Source: Leptidea sinapis | Taxonomy: Eukaryota > Arthropoda > Insecta > Lepidoptera > Pieridae | Direction: 5' to 3' | NCBI RefSeq assembly: GCF_905404315.1 | Contig: NC_066265.1 | Location: forward strand, 13,005,501 to 13,069,500 | DNA length: 64,000 nt | Part shown: piece by piece, positions 1-11,400 of the stretch | Numbering within the stretch: the stretch's first letter is position 1 | Layout of the letters: each line of letters opens with the position of its first letter | The notes under the pieces: model-generated | What the model was told of the DNA's origin: nothing | The model's database searches: none | Seen by the model: the letters and a program-made list of their open reading frames with translations, nothing else | Program-made: the position numbers and the translations under genes

Positions 1-755
1 ATTTTTATAAGTACAAGACTAAATTTTATTATATTGTTTTATCATAATATTATTTAAATATCATATCCCAATCATAAAAATATTGTGTCGCTCATATAAT
101 GAAATAGCCAAATAAGACTTAGATGTTTTCGATTCCAGACTTTCGTTTTTTTTTATAAAGTTAATTAAGTACACTAAGAATTTTGTAGTTGATTTGATTT
201 TAAAATCTTATTCAAGCTGTGCGAACCTATAGGATTTAAATAAGACTAGGTTAGAAATAATTGTAATCTGTTTAGATTGCCTTAATAAATAAACATATTT
301 TTTACGTATTTATTGTGATGATATTCTTCATTGAGTAAGCCACTTTAACTGTTTGAATTATATGTAAGTATTCAGTTAAATATTTGCATGCTAGGAATAG
401 TGCTAGCAAAACATATAAGCTCATTATTATAATATTTTAACACCATTGTAATAGTAAGTTTTATGCAAATAAATATATTATTATTATATATGCCGCGGTA
501 TCAGATCTGACTCACACGTTACATAGTTTTGTTTGTTTTACTTAGAAACTCGTAAATCGAATGGGCCGGATGGATTTTCATCGCTCTACGTACGAGTGCC
601 CCTGAGTTGACACCGTCTATTTCCGCATACATACCTGAAAAGCGAACTCAAGGATTTATTCAGAAACAAACGGCCTTGTTCTAAACTAATATTAATTGGC
701 GTTCACAATGGTTCGTTAGTAGTCGGTAGAAACTAGTCAGAAATATCGTATCAAA
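1..755. other. AT-rich sequence, no gene seen
   Basis: No coding exon, RNA gene or recognisable repeat could be supported here. The more GC-rich stretch at about 540-690 may be the edge of the LINE relic that follows, but I see no clear reading frame. Upstream Osbp exons would be expected to the left of the window or in this general direction; none was recognised. Confidence 0.5.
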
Positions 756-929
756 ATGCAATTAAGAGAGATAACAATAACAATTTACGATCGTAATTCA
801 TTTTCTTGTTTGTCATGCATCTGGCTGACATCTTTTATGCTAAAGAATTGCATGGGTCTTATTGGATCCTTCGCCATTACCATATGTATGGAAGAAAACC
901 TCTTAACACAGGCTTACATCATGGGAAGT

Positions 930-1640
930 GAGGCAACTTATAATCGCTGGTGTCCCGCAAGGCTGCGTGCTATCCCCTACACTGTTTCTTCTGCATATCA
1001 ATGATATGCTGCAAATCAGCAGTATTCATTCATTGCTATGCAGACGACAGCACAGGATATGCTTCCTACACCGGCCGTGCCAACATGTCCCGGAAAAGGG
1101 TCGACGAGAACCGGAACAAACTTGTGTCTGAAATCGAGACTATGCTTTGCAAAGTCTCGGAATCACGCGCCTAACACAGCCTTTAGGTTGCCGCTCAGTG
1201 TGGCAGATCTGTTTTTCTGCTGACGCTGTTGCTAATGGGGTACTGCAAGGTATGGAACTCTTCTTTCCATTATCCTCGATGCCTATGTGTGGCAGGTCAC
1301 AACCTTGGTTTGACCGCTCCCGCATAATGGCCTCTTATCGAAAGCAGGTGTGCTATCAGGCTTGGGTCAATGCCAACAATGCACCACTAGAATCATACCT
1401 CTAGTTCCCTCAAAAGAGTCATTGCTGAGGCGAAGACGAAGCACAGAGACAGAATTGACGAGATACTTGCGCACCTCCACTCGGGAACACGTGCGTTCTG
1501 AGCCAAGGGTGTCCAAGAAAATTTCTGCCAGTCTGCCATTCTGCCACTGCATAGGTCCGATGACTCGTTGGCCCATGACGCGAAAGAGAATACTGATCTC
1601 CTGAACTCCTGAATTTCGCGTGCAACTCCATTTTGGATAA
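930..1640 (+). mobile_element. jockey/CR1-like LINE fragments, reverse transcriptase relic
   Basis: Translation of about 940-1165 reads GVPQGCVLSPTLFLLHIND followed, after a small disruption, by CYADDS, the palm motifs of a non-LTR reverse transcriptase. A second stretch at about 1330-1620 reads CYQAWV and then a stretch about re-editing lysine/arginine-rich residues typical of the part of ORF2 that lies 5' of the RT domain. The order is therefore reversed compared with an intact element, so these are at least two truncated copies or a rearranged one. Frames are broken by stops and shifts. The segment around 970-1130 closely matches 51770-51900, another copy of the same family. Confidence 0.75.
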
Positions 1641-1659
1641 CCAGTCATCACCACCGCAT

Positions 1660-2235
1660 TTATATCGCAGTGCCACTCACATGAATTTTTGCGCTTAACG
1701 AATTCCTAAATCTACCGGGCACTGGTAAATGTAACCGAAGTCGCGGTTGATAGCAAGTTTTCTATATTCAAAATAAACCTATAGCCAGACATTGGGAAAT
1801 CGGACGGACCACCCGATCTAAAGTAATGCGTTAACTGGTTAATGATTTAATTTTTAATTCAGAAGTAACATACACACATCTGTTTGGATACTTTCTTATT
1901 ATATAAGTATATTAATGGCTTGCCGTAAAACGTTCGCAAGGTCGCCTTGAACGTTTTAATTTTCCTTAATTGGGTATATATTGGCTTCACTTTATTTCGT
2001 TCAAATTACGATAATGTAAGTCATATCAATGTTAAATGTAAATTTTGATGTTTAATTTTAGAATAAATTGTCCTGAAATTCTATATATTTTCAGAACCTG
2101 TGTATAAGTGACTATTTATTGTACTTTTAACACTAATACAAAATAGGTTTATGCATTGGTAACTCAAGAGTTGGTACATATTATTTATAAATATTCTTAG
2201 AATAGGAAGAGACTAAATTTAATTTTTAATCAAAA
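1660..2235. other. AT-rich sequence, no gene seen
   Basis: Nothing supportable was found on either strand. Confidence 0.5.
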
Positions 2236-2500
2236 TTTGTGAACGATTCGGGACTCGAACCCGCGCACTCTCGGGTTCATCCGAGCGCTCTTCCACTGAG
2301 CCTACCATTCGAGTGATGCTTTACAGTTGATAATTTACTCGATCCCAATAATTGCATTTGAGATGTCACTTTTTCAAATCTAAACAATTTAGTTGTTCAT
2401 AGTCATTCGCATCGTTCATAGATTTTGTTACAGGTTTAATTTGATTCATCCCAGACGTGATAGATATCACTTTAAAAATAACAAATTGTTTAGAATAGCG
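2236..2500 (-). repeat. tRNA-derived SINE (family B)
   Basis: On the - strand a tRNA-like head is visible. The A-box region (GGCTCAGTGGAAGAGC) is at 2285-2301 and the B-box (GGGTTCGAGTCCC) at 2250-2263. The tail contains the AT-rich block ending in AAAAATAACAAATTGTTTA seen in other copies. Related copies lie at 9940-10010, 15595-15770 and 29717-29900. The tRNA head is not an intact tRNA gene: arms are mismatched and it is attached to a repeated tail. Confidence 0.7.
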
Positions 2501-3650
2501 ACTGTCACTTAATTTATCGCAATTTTGCGCAAATCGCAATATTGTGGTGCAGAAGCACGCAGCTGTTATCAAAAAATCTAAATGATTTGCTGGCCGCAGT
2601 TTGCTCTTTTCCTAGCAATTTACGAAGTATAATATCCAGCTCAAGTGAAGCTTTTTGGCACAGAAAATAACTCGTTTTAACGTACGAATATAACTATATT
2701 AACTATGTCGCAGTTATGCGTGGAGTAGGAATTTTATGCATAGAGCAAGTTTTTTGTTTTTGCATTAGCCGTCTATAAAACTGGGAATTAATGCGTTAAA
2801 CAGAAAAAAGTAGTTTGTGGTTTTATGAAACCACGGTAAAAGTGAAACTTTTTTTCACATTATAGACATTTAACTAAAATTTTTTGGAATAATATTCCAT
2901 TAAGGGTATTAAAATCGCTTTATCAATCTTAATTTTATACTTGGAAAATTGGAATGATAATGGGAAATAATAAAAGTAGTCTAGGTCTCCAATTAATATT
3001 TTTACCTAACTCTGTGTCTTGGCCCTGGTTAAAAATATTGATTGAAAAGGATTACATTAAACACTGACAAAAACAAACAAAATAGCGTGGAGCACTGGCA
3101 CAAATGAGTAATAGTCTATACACGGTCAGCTGCTTGGACCGTCACGCGACTTGCAACACACAGACGAAAAAGTTTTAAGCCGATGTAATAAAAGTTTCAC
3201 TTTAAAAAGGTCTCTAAGCACAATACTGTAATAGAACAGTAGCGTAACTCAGCAGTCAGCTTGGAATTCATACCTAAGTCGGGGAGGATCGCAAGGGTTG
3301 ATAAATACAAAAAGTTAAATATTATGTTTTCGATTTTTATTACATGTGTGTAGTTTTAGGTTTAAGAATGAAACGTGTTAATTTAATGCTTCTTTAGTAC
3401 ATAGTTTTATTATAAATTAGTAATAAGTTGAGACAATTACATTGTTGGCATCAACATCGTTGAATTTACCCCTAAACCCTGTAATGTACCTACTCTTTGT
3501 GCCGCTACCAGTTATGTCTTGCCGAGATTGGTTAGCGGCCGTGGAAATCATGTGTATTTGTGTATGCGTCGATAGCGATTAAGTAAAAAAAACTGTTTTA
3601 TTAGTGTTGTTAACTAAGAGAGTTACTTGCGCACTTTTAAAAATTATTGA
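2501..3650. other. AT-rich sequence, no gene seen
   Basis: No exon or classifiable repeat was recognised. It probably belongs to the intergenic or intronic DNA upstream of the visible Osbp exons. Confidence 0.4.
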
Positions 3651-3657
3651 GCTATAA

Positions 3658-3945
3658 GTAAAAGTCCAAATGATTGCGAAACTGAAGTGGCAGTGGGCAG
3701 GGCACATAGTTCGACGGACAGATGGCCGTTGGGGCAGTAAAGTCCTCGAATGGCGACCACGTACCGGAAGAAGCAGTGTTGGTGGGACAAGATGGACCGA
3801 CGATCTTGTCAAGATCCCCGGCATAAGTTGAATGAGGGTAGCACAGGACCGATCGTAGTGGAAATCTATGGGAGAGGACTTCGTCCAGCAGTGGACGTCT
3901 TGCGGCTGATGGTGGTGATGGTGATAAGTAAAAATTTGTTCCCGG
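3658..3945 (+). mobile_element. RTE-like LINE, 3' end relic
   Basis: The + strand reads KLKWQWAGHIVRR and later TRWTDDLVKI, the C-terminal motif series of RTE-type endonuclease-reverse transcriptase ORFs, followed by in-frame stops. It ends in a GATGGTGGTGATGG-type 3' microsatellite, as RTE elements often do. A second 3' end of the same family lies at 17950-18135, and similar C-termini at 53070-53250, 54595-55110 and 55490-55900. Confidence 0.75.
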
Positions 3946-4053
3946 CCACTTGATAACTTTGAAGTTGAATATATTTACCTTTTTATTTAACAACTGTTTG
4001 CTGCAAGTCACTGGTTGTTGTTGCACCATTATCAGGTTTTTATGATTCTATCG

Positions 4054-4090
4054 TAAAAGTAGATAGAAATAATATTTCTATCTACTTTTA
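4054..4090. repeat. perfect 37-nt palindrome
   Basis: The 18-base arm taaaagtagatagaaata (4054-4071) is followed by a single central base and its exact reverse complement (4073-4090). It could be the terminal hairpin of a degraded transposon. No flanking gene uses it as far as I can see. Confidence 0.85.
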
Positions 4091-4714
4091 TATATTATAT
4101 CTATCATGCTTTTATCCCGCGCAAGTGATATTTAATACAAAAATATTAATTCCTTCGACGTATTTTTTCTTGATATCTTTTGTGTACGTTTTACGTATAA
4201 CTTAATGGACTGTATTAGGTCGCTACTAGATATTAAATAACTGGGATAAAGTTGACTGTGAGTTTATTTAATTGCTGCTATATTAGTGCTATATAACCAA
4301 AAATGAATTTTCAGTGTCACACGAAAGTGCACGTTTCACACACTTCAAACCATTCATTGGAAATTTATATAGAACTGAACAGGGTTCTAATAGTGTTTTA
4401 GAAAGGATCTGCCGGGAGCACATCTTTTGCAAAACTACTCGTGTTGACATCCACTCCTCCTCGCCTCAGGATTACAAAAAATATTGCATTAATTTATCAG
4501 TGCAGAAACCACATAACTTATGCTTTGTTTTGATTTATATCCAAAATTAAATGTTTAGTTTTTTCACTTTTTTACTTCTACATTATATGGGTACAATACA
4601 TTATTTTTCATTGTAAACTTGCAACCCAGCACTTGCGCAACTCAAAAATGCATGCCGGTTTGCCAGTAATTGGATTTACACCATAATTAATACTTATTTT
4701 GTTATTTTTATAAG
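4091..4714. other. AT-rich sequence, no gene seen
   Basis: A 78-codon open frame at 4314-4550 has no recognisable motif and no splice context, so it is not called. Nothing else was seen. Confidence 0.4.
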
Positions 4715-5160
4715 CTATTTTTTTTATGGAATAGGAGGACAAACGAGCGTACGGGTCACCTGGTGTTAAGTGATCACCGCCGCCCACAATCTCTTGCAAC
4801 ACCAGAGGAATCACAAGAGCGTTGCCGGCCTTTAAGGAAGGTGTACGCGCTTTTTTTGAAGGTACCCAGGTCGTATCGTCCCGGAAAACACCGCACAAGG
4901 AAGCTCATTCCACAGCTTTGTAGTACCTTGAATAAAGCTCCTTGAAAACCGCACTGTGGACGACCACCACACATCCAGATGAGGGATCCAGATATCCTAA
5001 CTTGTGGCGTGTCGTGCGAAGGTGGAATTCGGCGGCAGGAATCTCTTCGGAACACTCCCCGTGATAAATGCGGTAGAAGACACAGAATGAAGCGACGTCT
5101 CTACGCAACGCCAAGTAGTGATCCAGCCGTTCACAGAGCACTAAGCTAGTAATAGTGTAT
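4715..5160 (-). mobile_element. CR1/jockey-like LINE, 3' end of ORF2
   Basis: The - strand encodes a degenerate C-terminal ORF2 tail with motifs FHLRTTRHK and PGRYDLGTFKK followed by AYTFLKGRQR. The poly-A-like terminal stretch of the element lies at its low-coordinate end (ttttttt near 4715). Related tails occur at 38260-38640, 45290-45400 and 58140-58330. Frames shift at least once, so it is a dead 5'-truncated copy. Confidence 0.7.
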
Positions 5161-5351
5161 AATCTGTTGGTGAACCTAATAAATAAATAAAATAAAAATA
5201 TGAGCGGATATAATGAATGAGAGCAATTCGGTGACTGCTGTGAGTGAAGTGATCGCCACGAGGCGCCTTACGCGGTTAAGATTGCTGATCGGGCGAATAT
5301 CTAATCGACCTAAATTACAATATTAAATTTATACGATTATCATCCTTGCAG

Positions 5352-5465
5352 GTATTCTTTGTCGAGGACAAGGAACGAGCGGAGTCCGCGATGGGTGGCG
5401 CGGAAATAGCAGCCGCCAGCAACGATAAAACAGAAGACAGCAAAGAACTCGATATCAAAATATGG
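5352..5465 (+). CDS. Osbp: Osbp exon a (linker before the ORD)
   Basis: The acceptor is cttgcag at 5345-5351 and the donor is gtgaga after 5465. The exon is phase 0 at both ends and encodes 38 residues beginning VFFVEDKE and ending DIKIW. It occupies the place where vertebrate OSBP has the FFAT motif that binds VAP proteins; only the FF pair is evident here, so a working FFAT core would have to include residues of the preceding exon or be degenerate (inference). The rest is acidic, Ala-rich linker. Confidence 0.8.
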
Positions 5466-8400
5466 GTGAGATTGATATTATGTTCACATCTTACGGAAGA
5501 CTCATCTTAAAGCCTTCGAGGACAGACAAGCTCTTGTTGTCTTTATATCATGCATCTATATTTAATAACGATGGATATAATATTCCATACAAATGTGTCC
5601 ACATCAATATAATTAAATTGTATTAATGCAAATTATACCTTACTGCTTTAACTTAAGGTTGCAATGCTACTTTATAGGCAGCGCGCATTAATGTTTTTAA
5701 TTATTTTTAATTAATGAGGCATGAGTTTATAGACCGCATCGAAAATGATTTCGCGCTCTTATACTTAAAGTGAAAGACAAACAAAGAAAAGAAAGAAAGA
5801 CACAACAAAATATCATACGATAATTTCTTATTAAGTATTCAGAATTTTAATTATGTAATGAAAAAAAAAATAACTTAAATAAATGACTTCGGCCTTCGGC
5901 TCAACCCTGATATTGCATATTAAGAATTTCTGTCCGTAAATCTAATTTGAGTCACATTCTGACATTTTTCAATGAATCGTTGCAGCCTCACGTGGCACAG
6001 GCGAACGGCATCTTGGACGGCAAGCCGCGGAGAACTCGGGTGCCCGACAAACCCAACCATCCACTCAGCCTCTGGTCAATTATGAAAAATTGTATAGGTG
6101 AGTCATTTCATTAGCCAAACAAAATTAATATAACACACAAACGCAATCTCCCCCACACATTAATATACGCACAGAGAATAACAAACACACGAGGCAGCTG
6201 TTGATCTGTTATACAGCTTGTTGTGCTGTAAAATAATATTGTCAATATGAGTTATCAATAATGGACTTATGAATTATGTTTTATATGATTATTATAACAC
6301 TGTTCATTACCAATTAATCTATACTAATATTATAAAGCTGCAGTGTTTGTTTGTTTGTTTGAACGCGCTTATCTCTGGTACTACTGGTCCGATTTGAATG
6401 ATTCTTTCAGTGTTGGGTAGTCCATTTATCGAGGAAGGCTATAGGTTATGGCTAGGTTTTTTTGTTTTTCAAAATTAGGGCTCCGTAATAAAATTGCTAT
6501 TTTGTAACACAAGGTGTAAAATCGAAAACCTATTTTTGCGTGCGCTGCAATAACTATTGACAATAGAACAAAATTATGTACAGGCTATAATGTAGGCAAT
6601 ATTTTATTACTTATAAAACTATCGCGTGAATTATACTTTATATGGCAAAACAACGTTTGCCGGGTCAGCTAGTAAATTATATGAAATGTGAAATAAATTA
6701 AAATGAATTTATTTTGGAAGACAACTTTACCACACATTTACACAAGTTGTTGAAAACAAAATAATAATAATAATATTGACACACTCTTACACAAATTATC
6801 TTGCCCCAAACTAGGCACAGCCAGTACTATGGGTGCAAGAAAACGATATATTTAATACAATATACTTACTTAAACATACATGAATACATATAAACATCCA
6901 TGACTCAGAAACAAACATCCATATTCGTCATATAAATGGTTTCACCTACCGGGATTCGAACCCGGGACCTCTAGCTCAGTAGGCACTAACCACTGGGCTA
7001 TAGGGGTCGTCGTATAATAACTTAATCTTGAAATAAAAAGAAAAGCATTACTAAATGATCTGTGTGTCACTGGTTTTCCAAAACTGAAGCCTTTTCAGTT
7101 ACATGTGTGTCTATACTCTAACGAGCACATCACTGATTTTCAGTGACTCACCGAATTATTTCATGTAGTTTCCTGTTCAGTATTTATGTGGGAAGTAGTT
7201 GTGTTCCTCGTGTGAGTAAATTTTATAATAATGATTTTCACCACGATTATAGTTTTAGACGTAGACTTCCTATTCTACTTTTTCAAAATTGAAAAACATT
7301 AAAATAATTTTATTTCAAATTCTCATAAAATTCGTATGATATTTTAAAGTATTTTTAAACCTATTATTTGATTGTATAATTATAAGACTGTTCGCTATTA
7401 AACTTGTTAATTGAGGAAACTTTAGATCTGGTATCTGTTAATTAATTTACGGCCGTTCTCAATATTCAGTCTATCTCTTACTTGAGATAAAAATCTTAAC
7501 TATCGTTGACTTTTCTGTCCCAATAAACTTATCGACGGTAACTAAGGTGAGTTACCGTACACGCTGTCTGTCAATGGGGCGACGTATAGCTTACCAGCGG
7601 TAGTGGTTTGCATGGAAATTGCAATTCACGCATCCCAATATAAGGCCATAAGAATGACTTATCGGGTATATTTGGAAATAAATCTTCAAATTATTGCAAG
7701 CTAATTGCTGACAGCAGAAGGTAGTAATTTATCTCTATCTGTAGATAGAATATTGGTAACGGCCGATACTGATTCATATGTGAGACTGTCTGTTTATGAG
7801 TAAACTAGGATGCCGCAGTCGCTCGTCGTACTGCTTCACTGCGGTGTATATTTGAGCGAAGCGAGGTAAGCCTGTGTACAAAAAAAAAAAAAATAATCAA
7901 ACAAGATCTGATCAATCGGCTCAATTTTTAAACAAATATAAATAGCGCGTGCTTTACAGAATCCAAAGTTAAAAGGACGGATATCGTAACAATGTTAAGA
8001 CTTCGTTCCGGGCATATTCCATCAAATAAATTTAAATTTTTAATGAAAAGATCGATAACACAAAATTGTACAGACTGTGGAGACACAAGAATCGATGTTG
8101 TTTTTCATCTTATGATGGAATGTGTACGGAACGTTTCAGAGCGGCCGAGGCTCCTTAAAAATAATTACAATGTGGGTATGTGTATAGCTTACTAGCCACT
8201 CCACTATCAACGGCCGCGCGGTCGCTCGTTAAGATATTGTGTTATTAATGTGTTTTCAATTTTTTGGTTATATGTGGCTCTCTGTTTTTTTATATATTGT
8301 GTGAGGTAATTAAGGTTTTTTTGTAAGCTACGGGGGTGACATAGTCATTATTGACTAAACCCCAAAAAAATAAAGAATAATAAAAAAAAACACAGAAATC

Positions 8401-11400
8401 AATTGGAGTAACGTGATGTGTTGGCAGGTAAGGAACTGTCAAAGATCCCGATCCCGGTGAACTTCAGCGAGCCGCTGTCGATGCTGCAGCGGCTGGCGGA
8501 GGACTTCGAGTACTCGTCCATACTGGACCAGGCGGCCACGTTCAGCGAGCCGGCGCAGCAGCTGGCCTACGTGGCCGCCTTCACCGTGTCTTCGTACGCC
8601 ACCACGGCTTGCAGGTGAGCCGCTCGACACGCTCTGACCATCAAATGTGTGCCAATCAGGATTCTTGAAAAACCCATAAATTCTAAGCGGCAGTGCAATT
8701 ATTGCGCGTCTCGTTTGCCCAGTAATTTTTCTAGCTACGGCGCCCTCCATGCCGAAACACAATAATGCTTACACATTACTGCTTCACGGCAGAAAGTGGC
8801 GCCTTTTTTGGTGCCCATAATCTAGCCGGCATCCTGTGCAAAGGAGCCTCTGTAAAGTGTGGAGGTACTAAAGTGAAGAAGAATGTTTGTTTATTTTATT
8901 ATAATATTGAAAAGTAAATCTCTGAACAAATAATTTGTCTACCCGGTCTAGCCGGTAACAGTGAAATCTGTGTGAATTCACTATTATAAATAATTTATCT
9001 ACAAACAGTAAGAGTGACAACTAAAATTTGTTTCCCTCATGCTACCGCCATTAAAATAGCTTAGTCTGTTGCTTGTTGTACAGAATAGACGTAATACTAC
9101 CAAGTGATACAAGAGGTTATAAAACAGCAATTACATAAACTCTCTTGTTTAATTTCATGCCCATATAGTTAGTATTTCAATAGAGAACACCTCGGCCCAG
9201 GTGATACAAGCTTCAACCACTTTTCAAAATTTGCTCCTTTTGCCATATTATAATGTGTAATGCTGAGAAGTTGTTTCAAATATTTTCAACCACACTACGT
9301 AGATGTACTAACTATTATCATAGTATCTTAAATAAAAAGGTATAAAAGGAATTTATTTTCTCAAAATTCTTTTTTATGTTATTTCTAACACTACCACCAC
9401 TTTGGAAACAAATGGCGGCGCAAGAAACTCATTCAGCATTCTTTTTTTGCGCTCTATTTAATTAAATATACAATATTGTACTGCCATTGTTATTGCTATA
9501 AAATAATCATAATCAAGTCCCAGGCTGTCCAATCACTTAGATATTCAGCTGTGGAGTAGTAAAACTTACGAGAGCCATTTTTAATAAAACATTTAAACTT
9601 ATTTATAGATAATGATATTATAAAAGTGTATACATTTACCTTTCAAGCTATTATGTATCTTATGAAGCCTACTAGTATTAGTTACAAGCAATCCCTTATT
9701 TCTAGTGTTATAATAATGAAAATCACTATTAAGAGCAAAAAGGTGACGATTTTTGTGTACATATATTAAACTTTCATAAATGTACTGACAATGAACAGTC
9801 ATAATATCTATATATCTTATATTAATTTTCAATATAACGTTCATTAGTACGTAGTTTTTAACAACTAACATATTTTATCTAATAGGTGTACATATTAGAA
9901 TTGTCAATAATTTTTATATTTTTAAGTGTTATATTTACACTTAATTGGACGCTCGGGCGGAACCCGAGAGGTCTTGGGTTCGAGTAAATTTTGGTTTCAC
10001 ATTTATTTTGTATTGTAAATAATGTTAAGTTTATATTTGTAAATGTATTAATATGTATTCTGTTGAAGTGCCTAATAAATAAATAAATGTAAAACATTTC
10101 ACAACCGCACCATGTGCAAGAGTCTATATCATCAATGTTATCGACAAACAATTGACGACTTGTGGGGCTGTCAATCCGCCGGAAAACGTTCTCCTGCAAA
10201 GGTCACGAAATGTCGGGAAAAATAAAGAAATTATACAAAGTGTAACTTGTGCGCAAATACCTTTGTAAAAAAAAACAGTTACAATTACATCCATTAAAAA
10301 GTATCTAATTGAATGTTTTAATTTGATAAACTTATTTTTTAAACTGTATACGTTATGAGTGCACCGAACGTTTCAGAACTACGAAGCCTTTCAATCCGCT
10401 CCTGGGCGAGACTTACGAATGCGATCGCACGTCCGACCTCGGCTGGAGAATTATCTCGGAACAGGTAATATTATATAAGTTTGGTATACTATATAATATA
10501 ATTACGAGATCGCAATCAATAAATACCTTGTTAATCTTAAATTGTTTATATAATTTCAATAAAAATTTAATTAAAAATCATTAGTTTTCGAAATCTGTTA
10601 TTGGGTTGATGACATAGTACTATTAGATGATATTATTAATAAATACGAAACTTATTTTATATGTCCTTATTTCCATGTAATTATTACTAAATTATAAACA
10701 ATATTTACTAGGAGAAAACAGTAGGAAATGACCGATAGAGTTTGTGAAATAAATATTTATTGGAATAATGTAAATTTGATTTTAAAATTTATACTTTTCG
10801 GTTTAAAAAAATCACGATGACGCTCCGCTCCATAATATTAATATAAACCATTCACCACTAAGCAAGATAGAGATAGAATTTCATATTTATATTTTCATTT
10901 ATTTATATTATAATGTTTTTTAATAAGAAAAAGTGTTGAGATGAACAAGATATTCACGTTGTAATATGTTATACGCTTATTAGTATGCAGTGCCGCGAAG
11001 GATTGCTATTGATCCCAAAAGTGTGAGAGACCTCGCAATTATTACTCTCGTCACTTTGAGACATAAGTTGACTAGCCCAGTAACTTAACTGGTTCCACCG
11101 AACCTTGGTGGATTTAATAAGATCCTCAATATCAGTCATCTACCCAATTACAAATTGTTAATCATAAGTATCCTCCCAATCCTCACCACTCTTGTGCCTT
11201 CACCTCCTCAGCCTTCCTCCTGTTTTACCTATATTATTTTAATTTCAATTAGATATAGTATCTTTATTTAAATAAACAGTTCTTTTTTTTTCAATCAAAA
11301 ATAATTAGTGTAAGTTACGAATATAAGGTCATCAAGTATATTAATAGCATAATCTTCGTTCTTTTTAGTATAATATGTCTTCTTTCCAAAATCTATTCCG

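Noticed and set aside
5213..5290. Possible Osbp exon or gene start (ATG AAT GAG AGC ...)
   Set aside because: The frame is short, does not resemble OSBP linker sequence, and lacks a convincing acceptor/donor pair; it overlaps the end of LINE-derived sequence.
7992..8195. 67-codon ORF as an Osbp exon
   Set aside because: The Cys-rich LRLRSGHIPSN...CTDCG sequence is a LINE ORF2 tail followed by a poly-A stretch, and Osbp phases join without it.
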